From Andrena cerasifolii (Eukaryota > Arthropoda > Insecta > Hymenoptera > Andrenidae): a stretch of 64,000 nt of DNA. Below, piece by piece: positions 11,511 through 21,713 of this stretch; the stretch's first letter is position 1, and every line of letters begins with the position of its first letter. The notes under the pieces were generated by a model. That model ran no database searches and was not told where the DNA came from. It was given only the letters and a program-made list of their open reading frames with translations. The DNA lies in NCBI RefSeq assembly GCF_050908995.1, contig NC_135119.1:20923001-20987000 (forward strand), written 5' to 3'. Made by a program: the position numbers and the translations under genes.

Positions 11511-13362
11511 AGTAGTACATATCACAAAAAAAATAATTTTGTTCTAAATATGGATACTAAGTAAATAGAGGTTAGATTTGATGATAGTGTAATTTCCTAT
11601 AAATACTAAATCTCGTCCTTTACACTTTAATTAGCAGTTTATATTTTATATTCCTCTACTCTCTACAGCTTGTCTATTTATTTAAATTGTGTGTGTGTAA
11701 TAAATTTGGTGCATCAAAGAGATTTCCCGTTAATAACAATAAGAATATAAGAATAATAATAATAATAATAAAATCGTATGATTACTAGTATTATAATGCC
11801 TGGATTGTAATGTTTTAATATTATTGGGGGCGTGTATACGTCAGATCGGAGGTTAATAATGTTTTATGGTAGCAAAAGTACGAAACGATCAGATGCCAGG
11901 CAAGTGCACAGCTATTACGCGTAAAGGCCATTAAAATTATCCGGTTATGTTCTTCTCTCTGTTACTGCGTGTTCTCAATAGCTCGTTATTCAAGCGCGAT
12001 GGTGTAATTATTACGGCTACCCGCGGAGATATAAACATGAATCGCATTGTAAATTCTACGACCTCTATGGGGCTCATACTATTGCCGAGTACTATATCAA
12101 CATTTGTGCATTGATAGGTTGATAGACGTAGCTGGTGAAATTGATTATCCTGTATGAGATCGATAACGGGCGGAGTACATCTGCTAACGAGGATTTTAAA
12201 TATCGTGTACGCCATTAGGATCGACGTAGATTGGTAATACTATCGGGGATTTATGTGACAATTAAAATGTTGGATAGTGTTCGTTGATGGATATATAGTA
12301 GCCCAAAGTTTCGTGTTTCGTTTTATAATAGACGAAGTGAAGTTCAAGTTACTACTGTCTGAACTGAAATCTAATTAATCGTGACTGTTATACGTTGTAA
12401 CACAGACACCGGCTTCATTTTGTTTAAATTTGCAAGGTGGTTATTACATTCTTCAGAAGTCAACTTCAATCTAGGATGCCAGCGTTGCGTTTAGAAACAG
12501 CACCGGGGATTATTATTGTATCCCTGTATTAATTTTCTATTCCACTAATATAACGATAACAACGTTATAATAATGGCAGGGCTAGGTAAACTAGAAAGCA
12601 ATTTATTCCGTGAGTGGGATGACGTTATAATGTAGTAACAACATTGCGATAATAACGTAAGGATAGAATTTTAGTTTCAGGTAAATGTTTAAAGGGCAAA
12701 CGTGTCTACGTGAATATTTATCTGACAAATAGCTCAGAAGGAATAGCGAAAGTAAATTACCATAATTCGAATGATCTTGAATTTCATTATTAAATCGTCA
12801 TAGTATGAAATTAGATGTGTTTTAAAATTTTATAAATCTCACGATGTTTCGCTATGTCTTTTGCGAAAATTTTAACCCTGAATAATATCTTACTTCCAAT
12901 TATGATTCTGAACACTATTTACTTATTAATCTGCATTATATGACAAGGTTTTGCATACTATAAAACAAAAAGAATTCTTCATTTCACCTGTGAATATTAA
13001 ATGTAATCTTAAATGAATCTCAAGTAAAAGAATCTTAAATGTAATCGTCATTTGTGCATCCGGTTAAAGTTCCTACTAATCTGAATAATTCTTACTCGAA
13101 AGAATCTTTATGATGATGCATATATTACAATTTGCGACGGAATATTGGTGCAGTCATATTGCTTGCGTTGGATGTCTGACCATGATAGGCCCGTTCTCCT
13201 TTTGTCTTACGCGCTGCAGTAGTACGAGTCAACCATCTCCTTGCAGCTCGCTGTTTCATTTAATATGTCTTATATTGAAGATTCTTTTCAGCAAGCATTA
13301 TTCACATCGAGCTAACCTTTGAAAAGATAAAAAATTTAGTAACAATATCATTTAAGATTCCT
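11511..13362 (+). other. AT-rich intron sequence, no gene
   Basis: Contains a short (AAT)n tract at 11752-11770. Loosely repeated text (AACGATAACAACGTTATAATA and GACGTTATAATGTAGTAACA type) occurs at 12545-12660. The minus-strand frame of 92 codons at 11937-12215 has no recognisable features. Confidence 0.5.
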
Positions 13363-13470
13363 AGTCGATTGTATTTAAAACAAAAGGGTTCTTTATATCA
13401 TTATATTTAAAACAAAAGGGTTCTTTATATCATTATATAAATAACCCTTTTGTTTTAAATACAATCGACT
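13363..13470. repeat. hairpin with 28-bp perfect arms and internal duplication
   Basis: AGTCGATTGTATTTAAAACA and on (13363-13390) is perfectly complementary to 13443-13470. The loop contains a second tandem copy of a 32-nt unit that includes TTAAAACAAAAGGGTTC (13372-13403 and 13404-13435). The structure suggests a palindrome whose left arm was partly duplicated. Function unknown. Confidence 0.85.
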
Positions 13471-13472
13471 TG

Positions 13473-13530
13473 AATTGAAAGAAACTTTCCTTTAAGTTTC
13501 ATTAAACTTAAACGAAAGTTTCTTTCAATT
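13473..13530. repeat. 58-nt near-perfect hairpin
   Basis: Arms AATTGAAAGAAACTTTC and GAAAGTTTCTTTCAATT (17 bp, perfect) enclose a single C-C mismatch, a further 9-bp stem (TTTAAGTTT/AAACTTAAA) and a CATT loop. It starts 3 bp after the hairpin at 13363-13470. It could be a foldback element remnant or, if transcribed, a small-RNA hairpin; it is very AU-rich for a conserved miRNA precursor and its arms match no miRNA I know. Confidence 0.8.
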
Positions 13531-14370
13531 TGTTAAATAATCTATCCACGTTACTGATAACATATTCAGTGTACTCACGAATGTCTTGGAAGCTTCTTAT
13601 TAACAAGCTTGATAAACAATGTGACAATCTTAAATATTCTAAAAGTAGTTAGACGTCGTCCGGAAGCAAGGAACTTTTCAGAAACATCCTTCTTGCACAC
13701 GAGCGCACGTTATGCCTATCTCTGACTTTTATCAGAACGTCTATAGTTGCCATTCTGCAAGGTCTTGGCGTCCAAATGAAATTGTTCCTTCCACCGTGAA
13801 AGGACATCGATTTATGTGCAGCTAAATTCGATTAACCCTCCCGGTTTAGAGGACTTCGGGGCGCTTTAAGAGCATGACGGCACTCACGAAGCCACGACAC
13901 CGTGGAAGACGTCGTCGGACGTGTGCGGTTTCTCGCAGAATATACGAGTCGGGAGAAGTCCTGTTACGAAAACTAATTCGAAGTTACACTGAACGTGAAA
14001 TCACGCTCGACCGTGTACTGTGCTGCTTCACGTAACTATCTTGTTGCTTCTAACGCGCCCAGGTACAGGCGCGCTCTCGATTATTCGGGATTGCGTATTA
14101 TCAGGACCGCTTCGTGAGGAACGAGGATTTCATCGCGAGGCGAAGTTTACCCTTTGATGGTCCTTCATTGTGTAAGTTCAGAGGAACGAAGAGTCTTTCC
14201 TCCCGCCTGTGCCGTGTATCGTTAATGTTTTACACGTTTCTAATGCGGTATAAATAAATCGGTAAGTAATTAGTTATATAGGTACGTTGGACCGAAGAGA
14301 ACAAATTATATCACAGAGGGTTACACCGTGTTGTTACTCGGACACTACACTACTCCCCTTAGAGACTAAC
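13531..14370 (+). other. intron sequence, no gene seen
   Basis: Unique sequence with moderate GC at 13640-14160. No long open frame or recognisable element was found. Confidence 0.5.
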
Positions 14371-14774
14371 AAGGGAACGTATCCAACCCTGACACGCCGA
14401 TTTTGACAATATTCTGCAGATTTGCAGAATAGTGAAAAATCGTTGACACGTATTTTTTGCTATCAGCAATCGTCCATGTTGAAGGCGTGAAAACAGCCCC
14501 TGAATTCGGGGGTCGAAAACATATTTTCTGAAATTGTCTAAAAACTGAGCAGTGGACTGGATTCACCTTTAAAAAAATATGTTTGCCAACGCCTAAAATA
14601 GTCCTCGAGGTATTCCAGAAAATATGTTTTCGACCTCCAACTTTAGGGGCTCTTTTCACCGCTTCCAATCTACGATTGCCGATAACAAGAAGTACGTGTC
14701 AAATATTTTTCAGTATTCTCCAAATCTGCAAAGTCTCCTGAAAATCGGCGTTCGCGGGTTCGATATGTTCCCTT
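14371..14774. mobile_element. foldback MITE, 'AAGGGAA' family, complete
   Basis: The ends AAGGGAACGTATCCAACCC and GGGTTCGATATGTTCCCTT begin two arms of about 165 bp that are inverted copies of each other with roughly 80% identity by eye (for example GTCGAAAACATATTTTCTG inside the left arm and its complement at about 14615). The arms create overlapping open frames on both strands (14366-14668 minus, 14624-14848 plus) whose products resemble each other because they read the same repeat. I could not assign a superfamily. A related fragment lies at 55440-55590. Confidence 0.7.
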
Positions 14775-15904
14775 CCGAGTGTAATCTGACCAACAGGAGG
14801 GAGAAAGACAGCCACCAGAGCCTCGTTGTAATTCCGCGGCGTTGTTAGTTCCCAGGTGAACCAGCGGATTTAATCGTTTCGCCTGAATTATAATTAATGT
14901 TTCAGTTGTCGCGCCCGCGGACGAAGCCATCGGGCGAATAGCGTCTACCCGCGCGTTAGTCGTCAGTTTAAACCGTGACTCGGTTCCCCCTTTGCGCAGT
15001 TTCCTCGGCTACGCCGATTCGCCTTGGAACAATCCCGTTTTTCGCTGAAACGTCGCCCGAGACGACTGTCGACGGCCTGGCGCAGTTATAACGGGAATTC
15101 GAAGCCACTTGGGCGTCCCCGTGTGGCTTAATTATGTTAGCCACAACGCGAAACCCGGCGAGGCGGCCGGGCGGACACGGGCATCGCGAATCACTTTGAT
15201 CTCGCCGCGCGGCCACGGTCTGATTGTGACACGCCAAGCAGAACCGGACAGAAGATTCGCCCTCAGTCGCGAGGGCCCCCGTTTGTTTTGTTTTGTTAGG
15301 ACCACGGTCACGTGTGTGCACGGAAACCAGGCAATCCCGAGAGTTTCCAGCAACGTGATTAAAATTTCGTTAGGACGTGGTCGCGCGTCAACGACTGATT
15401 CGCAGGCCACCTTCCGCCTGTGTGACCCGTCCGCCGGGCTTTCGCTGCTACTTCGTGCAACGGAGTTTGGCAGAGCGTTCGGTATGAATTTTTCGATGGC
15501 TTGGCGGCGTTTCCCCTGGAATTACTATTGTCGAACATTCGCTGTACTGTACGGAGCCTGGCGTAGCTTTCACTGGCTTCGAGAGTTGGATTAGGAGGGG
15601 CGATTAGTGTACTATCTTTGCTGCTATACCGTTGCGGTACTACGAAATTCAGATAAGTCCCCTGCGGAGGCGTCGAGATAGATTCTGTTTAAGAGACCTC
15701 CAGCCACAGAGGCTTGGACCTGCGAGATGTGGTCGAGAATAGTGTTTAGGGGATGAAGGACCTAAAGATCGTTAATTTGGTAATTGATTTTTGTTCGAAC
15801 AATTTTCAAAACACATCATCCGTGGAGCTTCACAGCGTTTTAATGCCTACCTTGTATTTGTACTAAAGTGAACCTAAAACAATTCTAATTTATTTGAATA
15901 TACC
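14775..15904 (+). other. GC-rich intron block, no gene called
   Basis: 14830-15600 is GC/CpG-rich and open in several frames on both strands (161 codons at 15109-15594 plus; 117 and 92 codons on minus). None has a recognisable domain, and being open in many frames is expected from composition. Confidence 0.45.
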
Positions 15905-16169
15905 TAAGTAGTATAGTAAAGAGAGTTCTAATCCGAATTTGAGTTTTGCGTTCAATACACGTTCAGAGTGGTACGATAGACGTTCAATACTCGTTCAATG
16001 TGGTACGATAGACGTTCAATACACGTTCAGAGTGGTACTGGCGCCATAGGTGTATTGAACGTCTATTGTACCACTTTGAACGTGTATTGTACGTCTATCG
16101 TACCGCTCATAACGTGTATTGAACGCAAAACTCATATTTGGGTTAGAACTCTCTTTACTATACTACTTA
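15905..16169. repeat. 265-bp palindrome built from 32-bp tandem units
   Basis: The outer arms TAAGTAGTATAGTAAAGAGA (from 15905) and their inverted copy ending at 16169 are nearly perfect over about 27 bp and stay similar inward (GTTTTGCGTTCAATACACG). Between them a 32-bp unit beginning GTTCAATACACGTTCAGAG is repeated about 2.5 times in direct orientation, then appears about 2.5 times inverted after a short centre (TGGCGCCATA). The result is a palindrome of tandem repeats. No clear target-site duplication was seen, so its origin (foldback transposon or local inversion) is open. Confidence 0.8.
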
Positions 16170-16254
16170 CCTATCGCTAACGAATTTAATTAAAACCATT
16201 TAGCCTCCGGTTGACGTTATATACGATGTGCGATAATTAAGTTCTAAGACTGGA

Positions 16255-16514
16255 GTAAAAAATGAGATTTATTTTAAGAATAATACAACTTCACTCTGTT
16301 CCCCTTCAAACTACACCCCTTCCCTATATATACAGCGATGCGTTCGCTGTTTCCATTACAGGGAATAAATTTGTAAGTCTTCTAAGCCGTGTTTGACTTT
16401 CCCTGTTCTAAAGTCTCAAAACGGGTTCCTTTCAACGATTCTTTAATTTTTGGGAACAGCCAAAAGTCGCAGGGAGCTAAATCCAGCGAATAAGGTGAGT
16501 GGCTAAGTGCAGGA
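16255..16514 (-). pseudogene. mariner transposase C-terminal fragment
   Basis: Read on the minus strand, 16514 down to 16382 encodes LSHSPYSLDLAPCDFWLFPK followed by IKESLKGTRFETLEQ. This is the block around the last catalytic Asp (SLDLAPCD, usually SPDLAPCD) of mariner-type transposases. The frame then meets a TAG stop (16382-16384); further downstream, after frame changes, pieces like WKQRTHRCI and FEGEQ recall the end of the same protein. The DNA-binding domain and the first two catalytic acidic residues are absent, so this is a decayed 3' remnant that cannot be active. Confidence 0.8.
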
Positions 16515-17706
16515 ATCCTTTCATCCCTCAAAAATTGCGTCCAGCTTGTCAGCCATCTTGTCCGTCCGTCTTACGTCCGCGTAATTCAACTCGTGCCAGC
16601 GGAATTCCTTGCACGACGCAGACTTTCGAGTTTTACCAATTGGTATTCCCGGGCATAGCCTCCTCCCACGTCGCTGCGAACAAGTATGGCCCAAAGAAAA
16701 AGAAGGACCGGCATGGGGTCGCTGGGGGGAGCGTTGGTAAGCGGAGCGAAGGAGTAACGGGGCGAGGAATTCGCAGATAAGCGGGAACATTTCGTTCGGG
16801 GCGCGAGAACGTTTCGATCGACGGCCGTAAAGTTCGGAATAGTTGTCGGTATAATTAGCCCGACTCTTTCACTAGCAGCGTGTCGGGGGGTGGAGTTGTC
16901 AGAGCGCGGGGTTGCCGGAAAACTGGGCGACGATGAGGTTACGGGGCTGAACGGTGGGTGGGATAAGCATTGAAATAGCTCGTCGGGCGCGAGCCATTTA
17001 ATTTGGCCCGCGGAAGATCTAATTACTTCCAATAGTTTGTTAATTTCATTCGACTACTTTGCTGCCATTAAATAATTATTACCGGGTAATGGCGGCGGGA
17101 CGACGGCCTCGTGGATCTCAAGGGTTTCAGGGGTGGTGGCTCGAGGGGCAGGAGGATCCAACAAAGACGGCTGTGAGGAGGATGCACGAACGGGCGTAGT
17201 GACGGGCAGGAATACGAACGTAGCGCGTTGAGGAAACCATTTTTGTACACTCGGTTGGAAAGAAACGATTAGATAATACGGAAAGATGGAGCCAGAGGAA
17301 GATTCCTTGTAGTCTGTGACGTTCGTGGGGATTGTAGGTAAATAATTCCAAGACTAGGCACGTGATTCCCTAGTTACCCTTGTTTCCACGTTTTGATAAG
17401 TTAACGGGGGTGAAGTTTCTCCTTCAGTGCAACAGTGAATCACAGTGTAGGTACTAGGTATATTCATTTTTAGGAATTAAGATGTGAAGTGGGAAACGTG
17501 TTTTTCTTAGACGAAGTGCTTTATGAAACTTTAACCCACATGTCCCATTTGCTGGCATTATAGCAGAAATACCAAAGCACCAACTTACCACAAAGATTAC
17601 CGCTGTCCTCGGGCATCCCTCGAGTTCCAATCATAAACAACTCTATAACTATCGAGATATCGGTTATGGGGAAAATTTTGCTCGTCTCAAGGAGAATCCG
17701 TTCATA
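16515..17706 (+). other. GC-rich intron block, no gene called
   Basis: 16560-17000 is GC-rich with overlapping open frames up to 148 codons on minus and 93 on plus, all without recognisable domains. 17080-17230 is G-rich and C-poor on the plus strand. 17340-17706 is ordinary AT-rich sequence. Confidence 0.45.
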
Positions 17707-18192
17707 CACTAGTGGACAAAAAAGTTACCACTTTTTCGGTTCGTTCTATTTTCGTTATTTTTTTAGCATACATTTGGGACTGTGGTATGCTTAATATGCA
17801 TGTTCTGGTGGAGAATTCAAAGCTGTATAAAACCCAGTTAAAGTGAATTTATTTAAATGACAAACAAAAGTATTATATGACATTGAACGGGGTAACGCAT
17901 TTTTGGGCCCGGCAAAGAAGTTACCACGTTTAGTAACCTTTCAGGTTGTCCAAAAAGTAAAAGGAGCCCCCACAAAACTTTTTGTTGGCTTTAAGAGTGT
18001 GTTGTCTTGTTTAATGTTATGTGGGGTTTTTGTTTGCTAGTTAAATAAATTCAACTGTAACTGGGTTTTATACAGCTTTTAATTCTCTTTTAGAATATGT
18101 ATATTAGGCACATACTGCAGTTTTGAGTTGATGTTGAAAAGTAACAGAAGTAGGGTGGTTCGAAAAAGTGGTGACTTTTTTGTCCGCTACTG
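17707..18192. mobile_element. Tc1-like foldback element, TA-flanked
   Basis: The left end CACTAGTGGACAAAAAAGT and the right end ACTTTTTTGTCCGCTACTG are inverted repeats. TA lies on both sides (17705-17706 and 18193-18194), as for Tc1/mariner insertions. Homology between the arms continues inward for about 165 bp, including GCTGTATAAAACCCAGTTA and its complement near 18060. Arm identity is clearly lower than in the 72-503 element, so this insertion is older. No transposase is present. Confidence 0.85.
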
Positions 18193-18194
18193 TA

Positions 18195-19740
18195 AATCTA
18201 CGACCACTAAAATTCTTCGTTTCTTGTTACAGTTCCTATCTATCGTGCGATGCTAGTGTCTCCAGTTTTGGAACTGCCTGTACATGAAAAGCTTTGCGCG
18301 CGCGCGCGGGTGCATGCATGCAAAAGACAGAGACACTGAATAAAGCCACGCCATTATATCTATATCGAGTTATAATAGCCCTCGTGTTAAATCGCATGAG
18401 AGCCAAATCGCTTGGAACTAACGTCGAGTATCCCTGCTCCTCTTCCTCCATCCTCTCGTTATCCTGCCCCTCCCCATCACCCCTCCGCCAACCCGCCAGC
18501 ACCACGAAAACTGCATCGCTACCCTTAGGACATAACGGCGCACTTTCGTTAGAAATTATGCATTCAACCGCCGTCACCAACTTTTTTTTCTCCACCCGCT
18601 CTCCTTCTTTTTACTCCCTTTGTGCCATTAATTGGGAACGCTTGGTAGTCAACTGTCTGATCTTCGTGATTCGATGTAGGAAACCGACCGTGGGCGTTTC
18701 TCCCGTTCCCATTCCTTTTCGCCCTCCTTTTGGAAACCGGGACATTATTTTTATCAGGTCCACGTTTAACGGATACTGCCTTTATTTAGGTTCGATCGCC
18801 TTCGACAGCTGGCTGTTTATTCGCTGTAAATTGGACGTGGGTCCTTTGGACAGAATATATTTTGCACTGTGCTAAGTACGTAGGTGCTCTCGATAAGTAC
18901 TTGGTAGGAGGGCATCGAAGGTAGTCATCCTTGTAATCATAGAAACTCGTGTATAGGTAATTTTGTTTCAAACAGACACTGGCTTTGTCTCGGTTCCAAG
19001 GGCTGGTGCAAAGGATAGCTCACCCCCAATTCCTTGAAGCTTACTTTAAACTCTACTGTTGCCACTGCATTTTAACTATACACGCTAGAAAATAGAGACA
19101 GTTAAATGACTTGTTTAATATTCGAGCTTATTATTCCTACCCCCTCGTCAGATGTTTCTAAAACCCTCACTGTGATTACTTTTGTGTGAAGAATAATATT
19201 TCCAGGATTGCTTTCTTCGAAACCCTGTACTTTATATCGTTTATACGATTCCGTAGTGCTCCATCTTCATTTTTCGGTTTTAAAGACCGAAAATATCGGG
19301 CATTGAGAGGAGCCCTATCGGGATCCTTGTGCGAACAATTTCCTTCGGATTTCCAGTACCCTGTAAAGGGCTGTCGTTAGCGATTAATCCCGTGAAACCT
19401 AATCCAGACCTGGTGAAGGAGTTCGTCCGTGATTCTTGAAGGAAGCCGATACCCTTCGAATTCGCGTCGGGATTATTTTCGCTGAAGTGTTCATTATAGA
19501 GGTCCAGTTATCGCCGGACGGATATTACGCCATTCCAGTGGCACTTAAAAAGTACTCGAGTACATAGTTAGCCGACGGTGAAAACTGCCACGTTTACAAG
19601 CTGGAAATATCGCCCACTGCACGCGCAGACGTAAAATTTTCGTTAATAGTGCTTACGGTGGAATTTCCACTGCCATGGCTACGATTATGAGCCTTTACAG
19701 GCGCTCGTGGCCGTGAATATTGAAGGGGGGAGACTAAAAA
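18195..19740 (+). other. intron sequence, no gene called
   Basis: A short GCGCGC run lies at 18297-18309. A 193-codon plus-strand frame at 18294-18875 overlaps a 119-codon minus-strand frame; neither shows a known motif or splice-supported structure, so I do not call a gene. The rest is unremarkable. Confidence 0.45.
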
Positions 19741-19800
19741 ATGCTTGATTACTTTATCTTGCTATTTGCATGGAATTTATTTTCTAAATATACTATAGAA

Positions 19801-20170
19801 TATATATATTCCTTATTTTATATTCCCCATTTTCCTTATTTTACTTATATTCTCCATTTCCTCCATTTTCCACATTTCCTCATTTTCTACACTTTCCTTA
19901 TTTTTCATTCTTTATCTTTCTAAAGTGTATATATATATATTCCTTATTTTATATTCCCCATTTTCCTCATTTTCCTTATATTCTCCATTTCCCTCATTTT
20001 CCACATTTCCTCATTTTTCACACTTTCCTTATTTTTCATTCTTTATCTTCCTCATTTCCCTCATTTTCTTCATTTTCTTTATTTCCCACATTTTCTTCAT
20101 TTTCTTCATTTTCTTCATTTTCTTCATTTTCTTCATTTTCTTTATTATCCTTATTTTCCTCATTTCCTCA
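19801..20170. repeat. pyrimidine-rich repeat with 131-bp tandem duplication
   Basis: Almost pure T/C text on the plus strand. A unit starting TATATATATTCCTTATTTTA occurs at 19801 and again about 131 bp later (19932-20060) with a few differences. It is followed by a TTTTCTTCA-type 9-mer array (about 20060-20150). The 120-codon Phe/Ile/Ser frame across it is an artefact of this composition. Confidence 0.85.
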
Positions 20171-21593
20171 TTTTATATCCCTATATATAGATATATATAT
20201 TTTTTAAAAATTTTACACGTACTTTTACGTATAACACTGCAGATTGGTAGTAAAATGACGAATTCACTGCTTTCATACTTACAATAGAAAATTGTTTCAG
20301 TAGCGAAAATTTGTCAAAATCCTCCAATAGGTCCGCGAACTTTCCATCTATTTTATTAAGTTCCAGTCTAAAGAAGTTTCCCTTTGTGTAGATAGACGCA
20401 GCCCTAGATTCAGGTTATGTAGATAAGAATAAGTAGGATTTATGAAGGAAACGCGGTATCAAGCGAGACGCCACTTTATCGTAGTTTGTTACGCTCGTAT
20501 TAACTACCGTCTTTAAAGCCAACCCCTGTGGCTGTTTCAATTTGTAATGTTCCACTGATAAACTGACGAGTCACTTTTATTCCCTGGTTCATTATCCATT
20601 CGTGCCCTATTTTTAACATCGTTTTTCTTTTGAAAGTCAGAACAGATTGCAGTAAAGTCATGGAAGTTGTGGAAGTTTAATTAGTTTTGTTTAATGTTAA
20701 TTGTTCTTAAAGGTCGGTTATTATGTTTGCCTTCTATTGTTAAAAAGGACTCATTATTTGTATACACATAATTTTTTATGGGTAAATTCGTAATCGTTTT
20801 GTGTAAGGCTACTCGTTCCAATTGAATTTACCACGACAAATTGTGTTTTTTTTCTGCCGTGTCGTTTCAATCCCAACATGGAAGAATAAGGAGAACATTT
20901 TCTGCGCAATCTGGTCTTACGTGCGGGTATTTTGATACAGATTAAACATTCTCCTTCGGATTCCAGACATTCCATTTTAAATTGCTTCCGAGAGCTTGAT
21001 ATCAATTGGTAGGAAGTGCAGTAAGCTCAGCTTCTAAAAGATTTATTGGTGTTGAGTTGTTGTTGGTTATTAAAATAAGAGAATCAATAGGTTTTTAGTT
21101 ATTCTATTATTTTAGTACATTGACATTAATACTTATGTGCACTTTTCAATAGGAAAAAAGTAGTATGCTGCCCTTATAAATATTTCCTTACTTTGTCAGC
21201 TGATTAACACGCTCGTGATTTGAAATAAACTTTGCAATTTAATAGAATATCTGTTCATCATAATATACTAGCTTCACTACTCGGTGTCGCCTGAAATTTA
21301 GATTCTGATTTAATAAAAAAAACTTTTTTTTAGATTTCCTTTTGTGAAAATGGTCACATTCCTCTGGATTAGTCAGGCATAATGAGCTGAGGCACATTTC
21401 GTGATCCCAAAGTATATCGTTCGAAAGTTTTTAGGCGACAAACAAACACACAAACATGTAGAAGCTTCTGCTTTATATATTAAGATCTCTTTACCTGTTA
21501 AGAAAAGAGGATGGCCAGACGAAGAAAGACTTGGTAATTGTTAAATAATGAATTCTATCATTAAATTACTCAATTTGACGTGATCATTTGACA
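20171..21593 (+). other. AT-rich intron sequence, no gene
   Basis: No long open frame, no element ends and no conserved coding seen. Oligo-A/T runs are frequent. Confidence 0.5.
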
Positions 21594-21599
21594 GATCAA

Positions 21600-21713
21600 A
21601 ATCTCGACAGATCGAAAAACTAATCCTCTTCTAGAGCTTCTCAAAAAAAAAACAAAAAAAAACTTAAAGTTATTCTGCTTTAAAGGGTGTGCCAATAATT
21701 ATTTGACTCACAG
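21600..21713. mobile_element. right-end fragment of a TA-type MITE
   Basis: AAAAACTAATCCTCTTCTAG and GAGCTTCTCAAAAAAA, ending TATTTGACTCACAG|TA, resemble the right arm of the element at 72-503 (CTAATCCTTCTAGCTTCTC ... CACTG|TA). Only this arm is present and it has diverged considerably. Confidence 0.55.

Noticed and set aside
12729..12775. tRNA-like A box (TAGCTCAGAAGG) with ATTCGAAT downstream
   Set aside because: The downstream text is a poor B box and no acceptor, D, anticodon or T stems can be drawn.
14366..14930. Three overlapping ORFs of 74-100 codons on both strands
   Set aside because: They read the inverted arms of the foldback element; their similarity to one another reflects the repeat, not a gene family.
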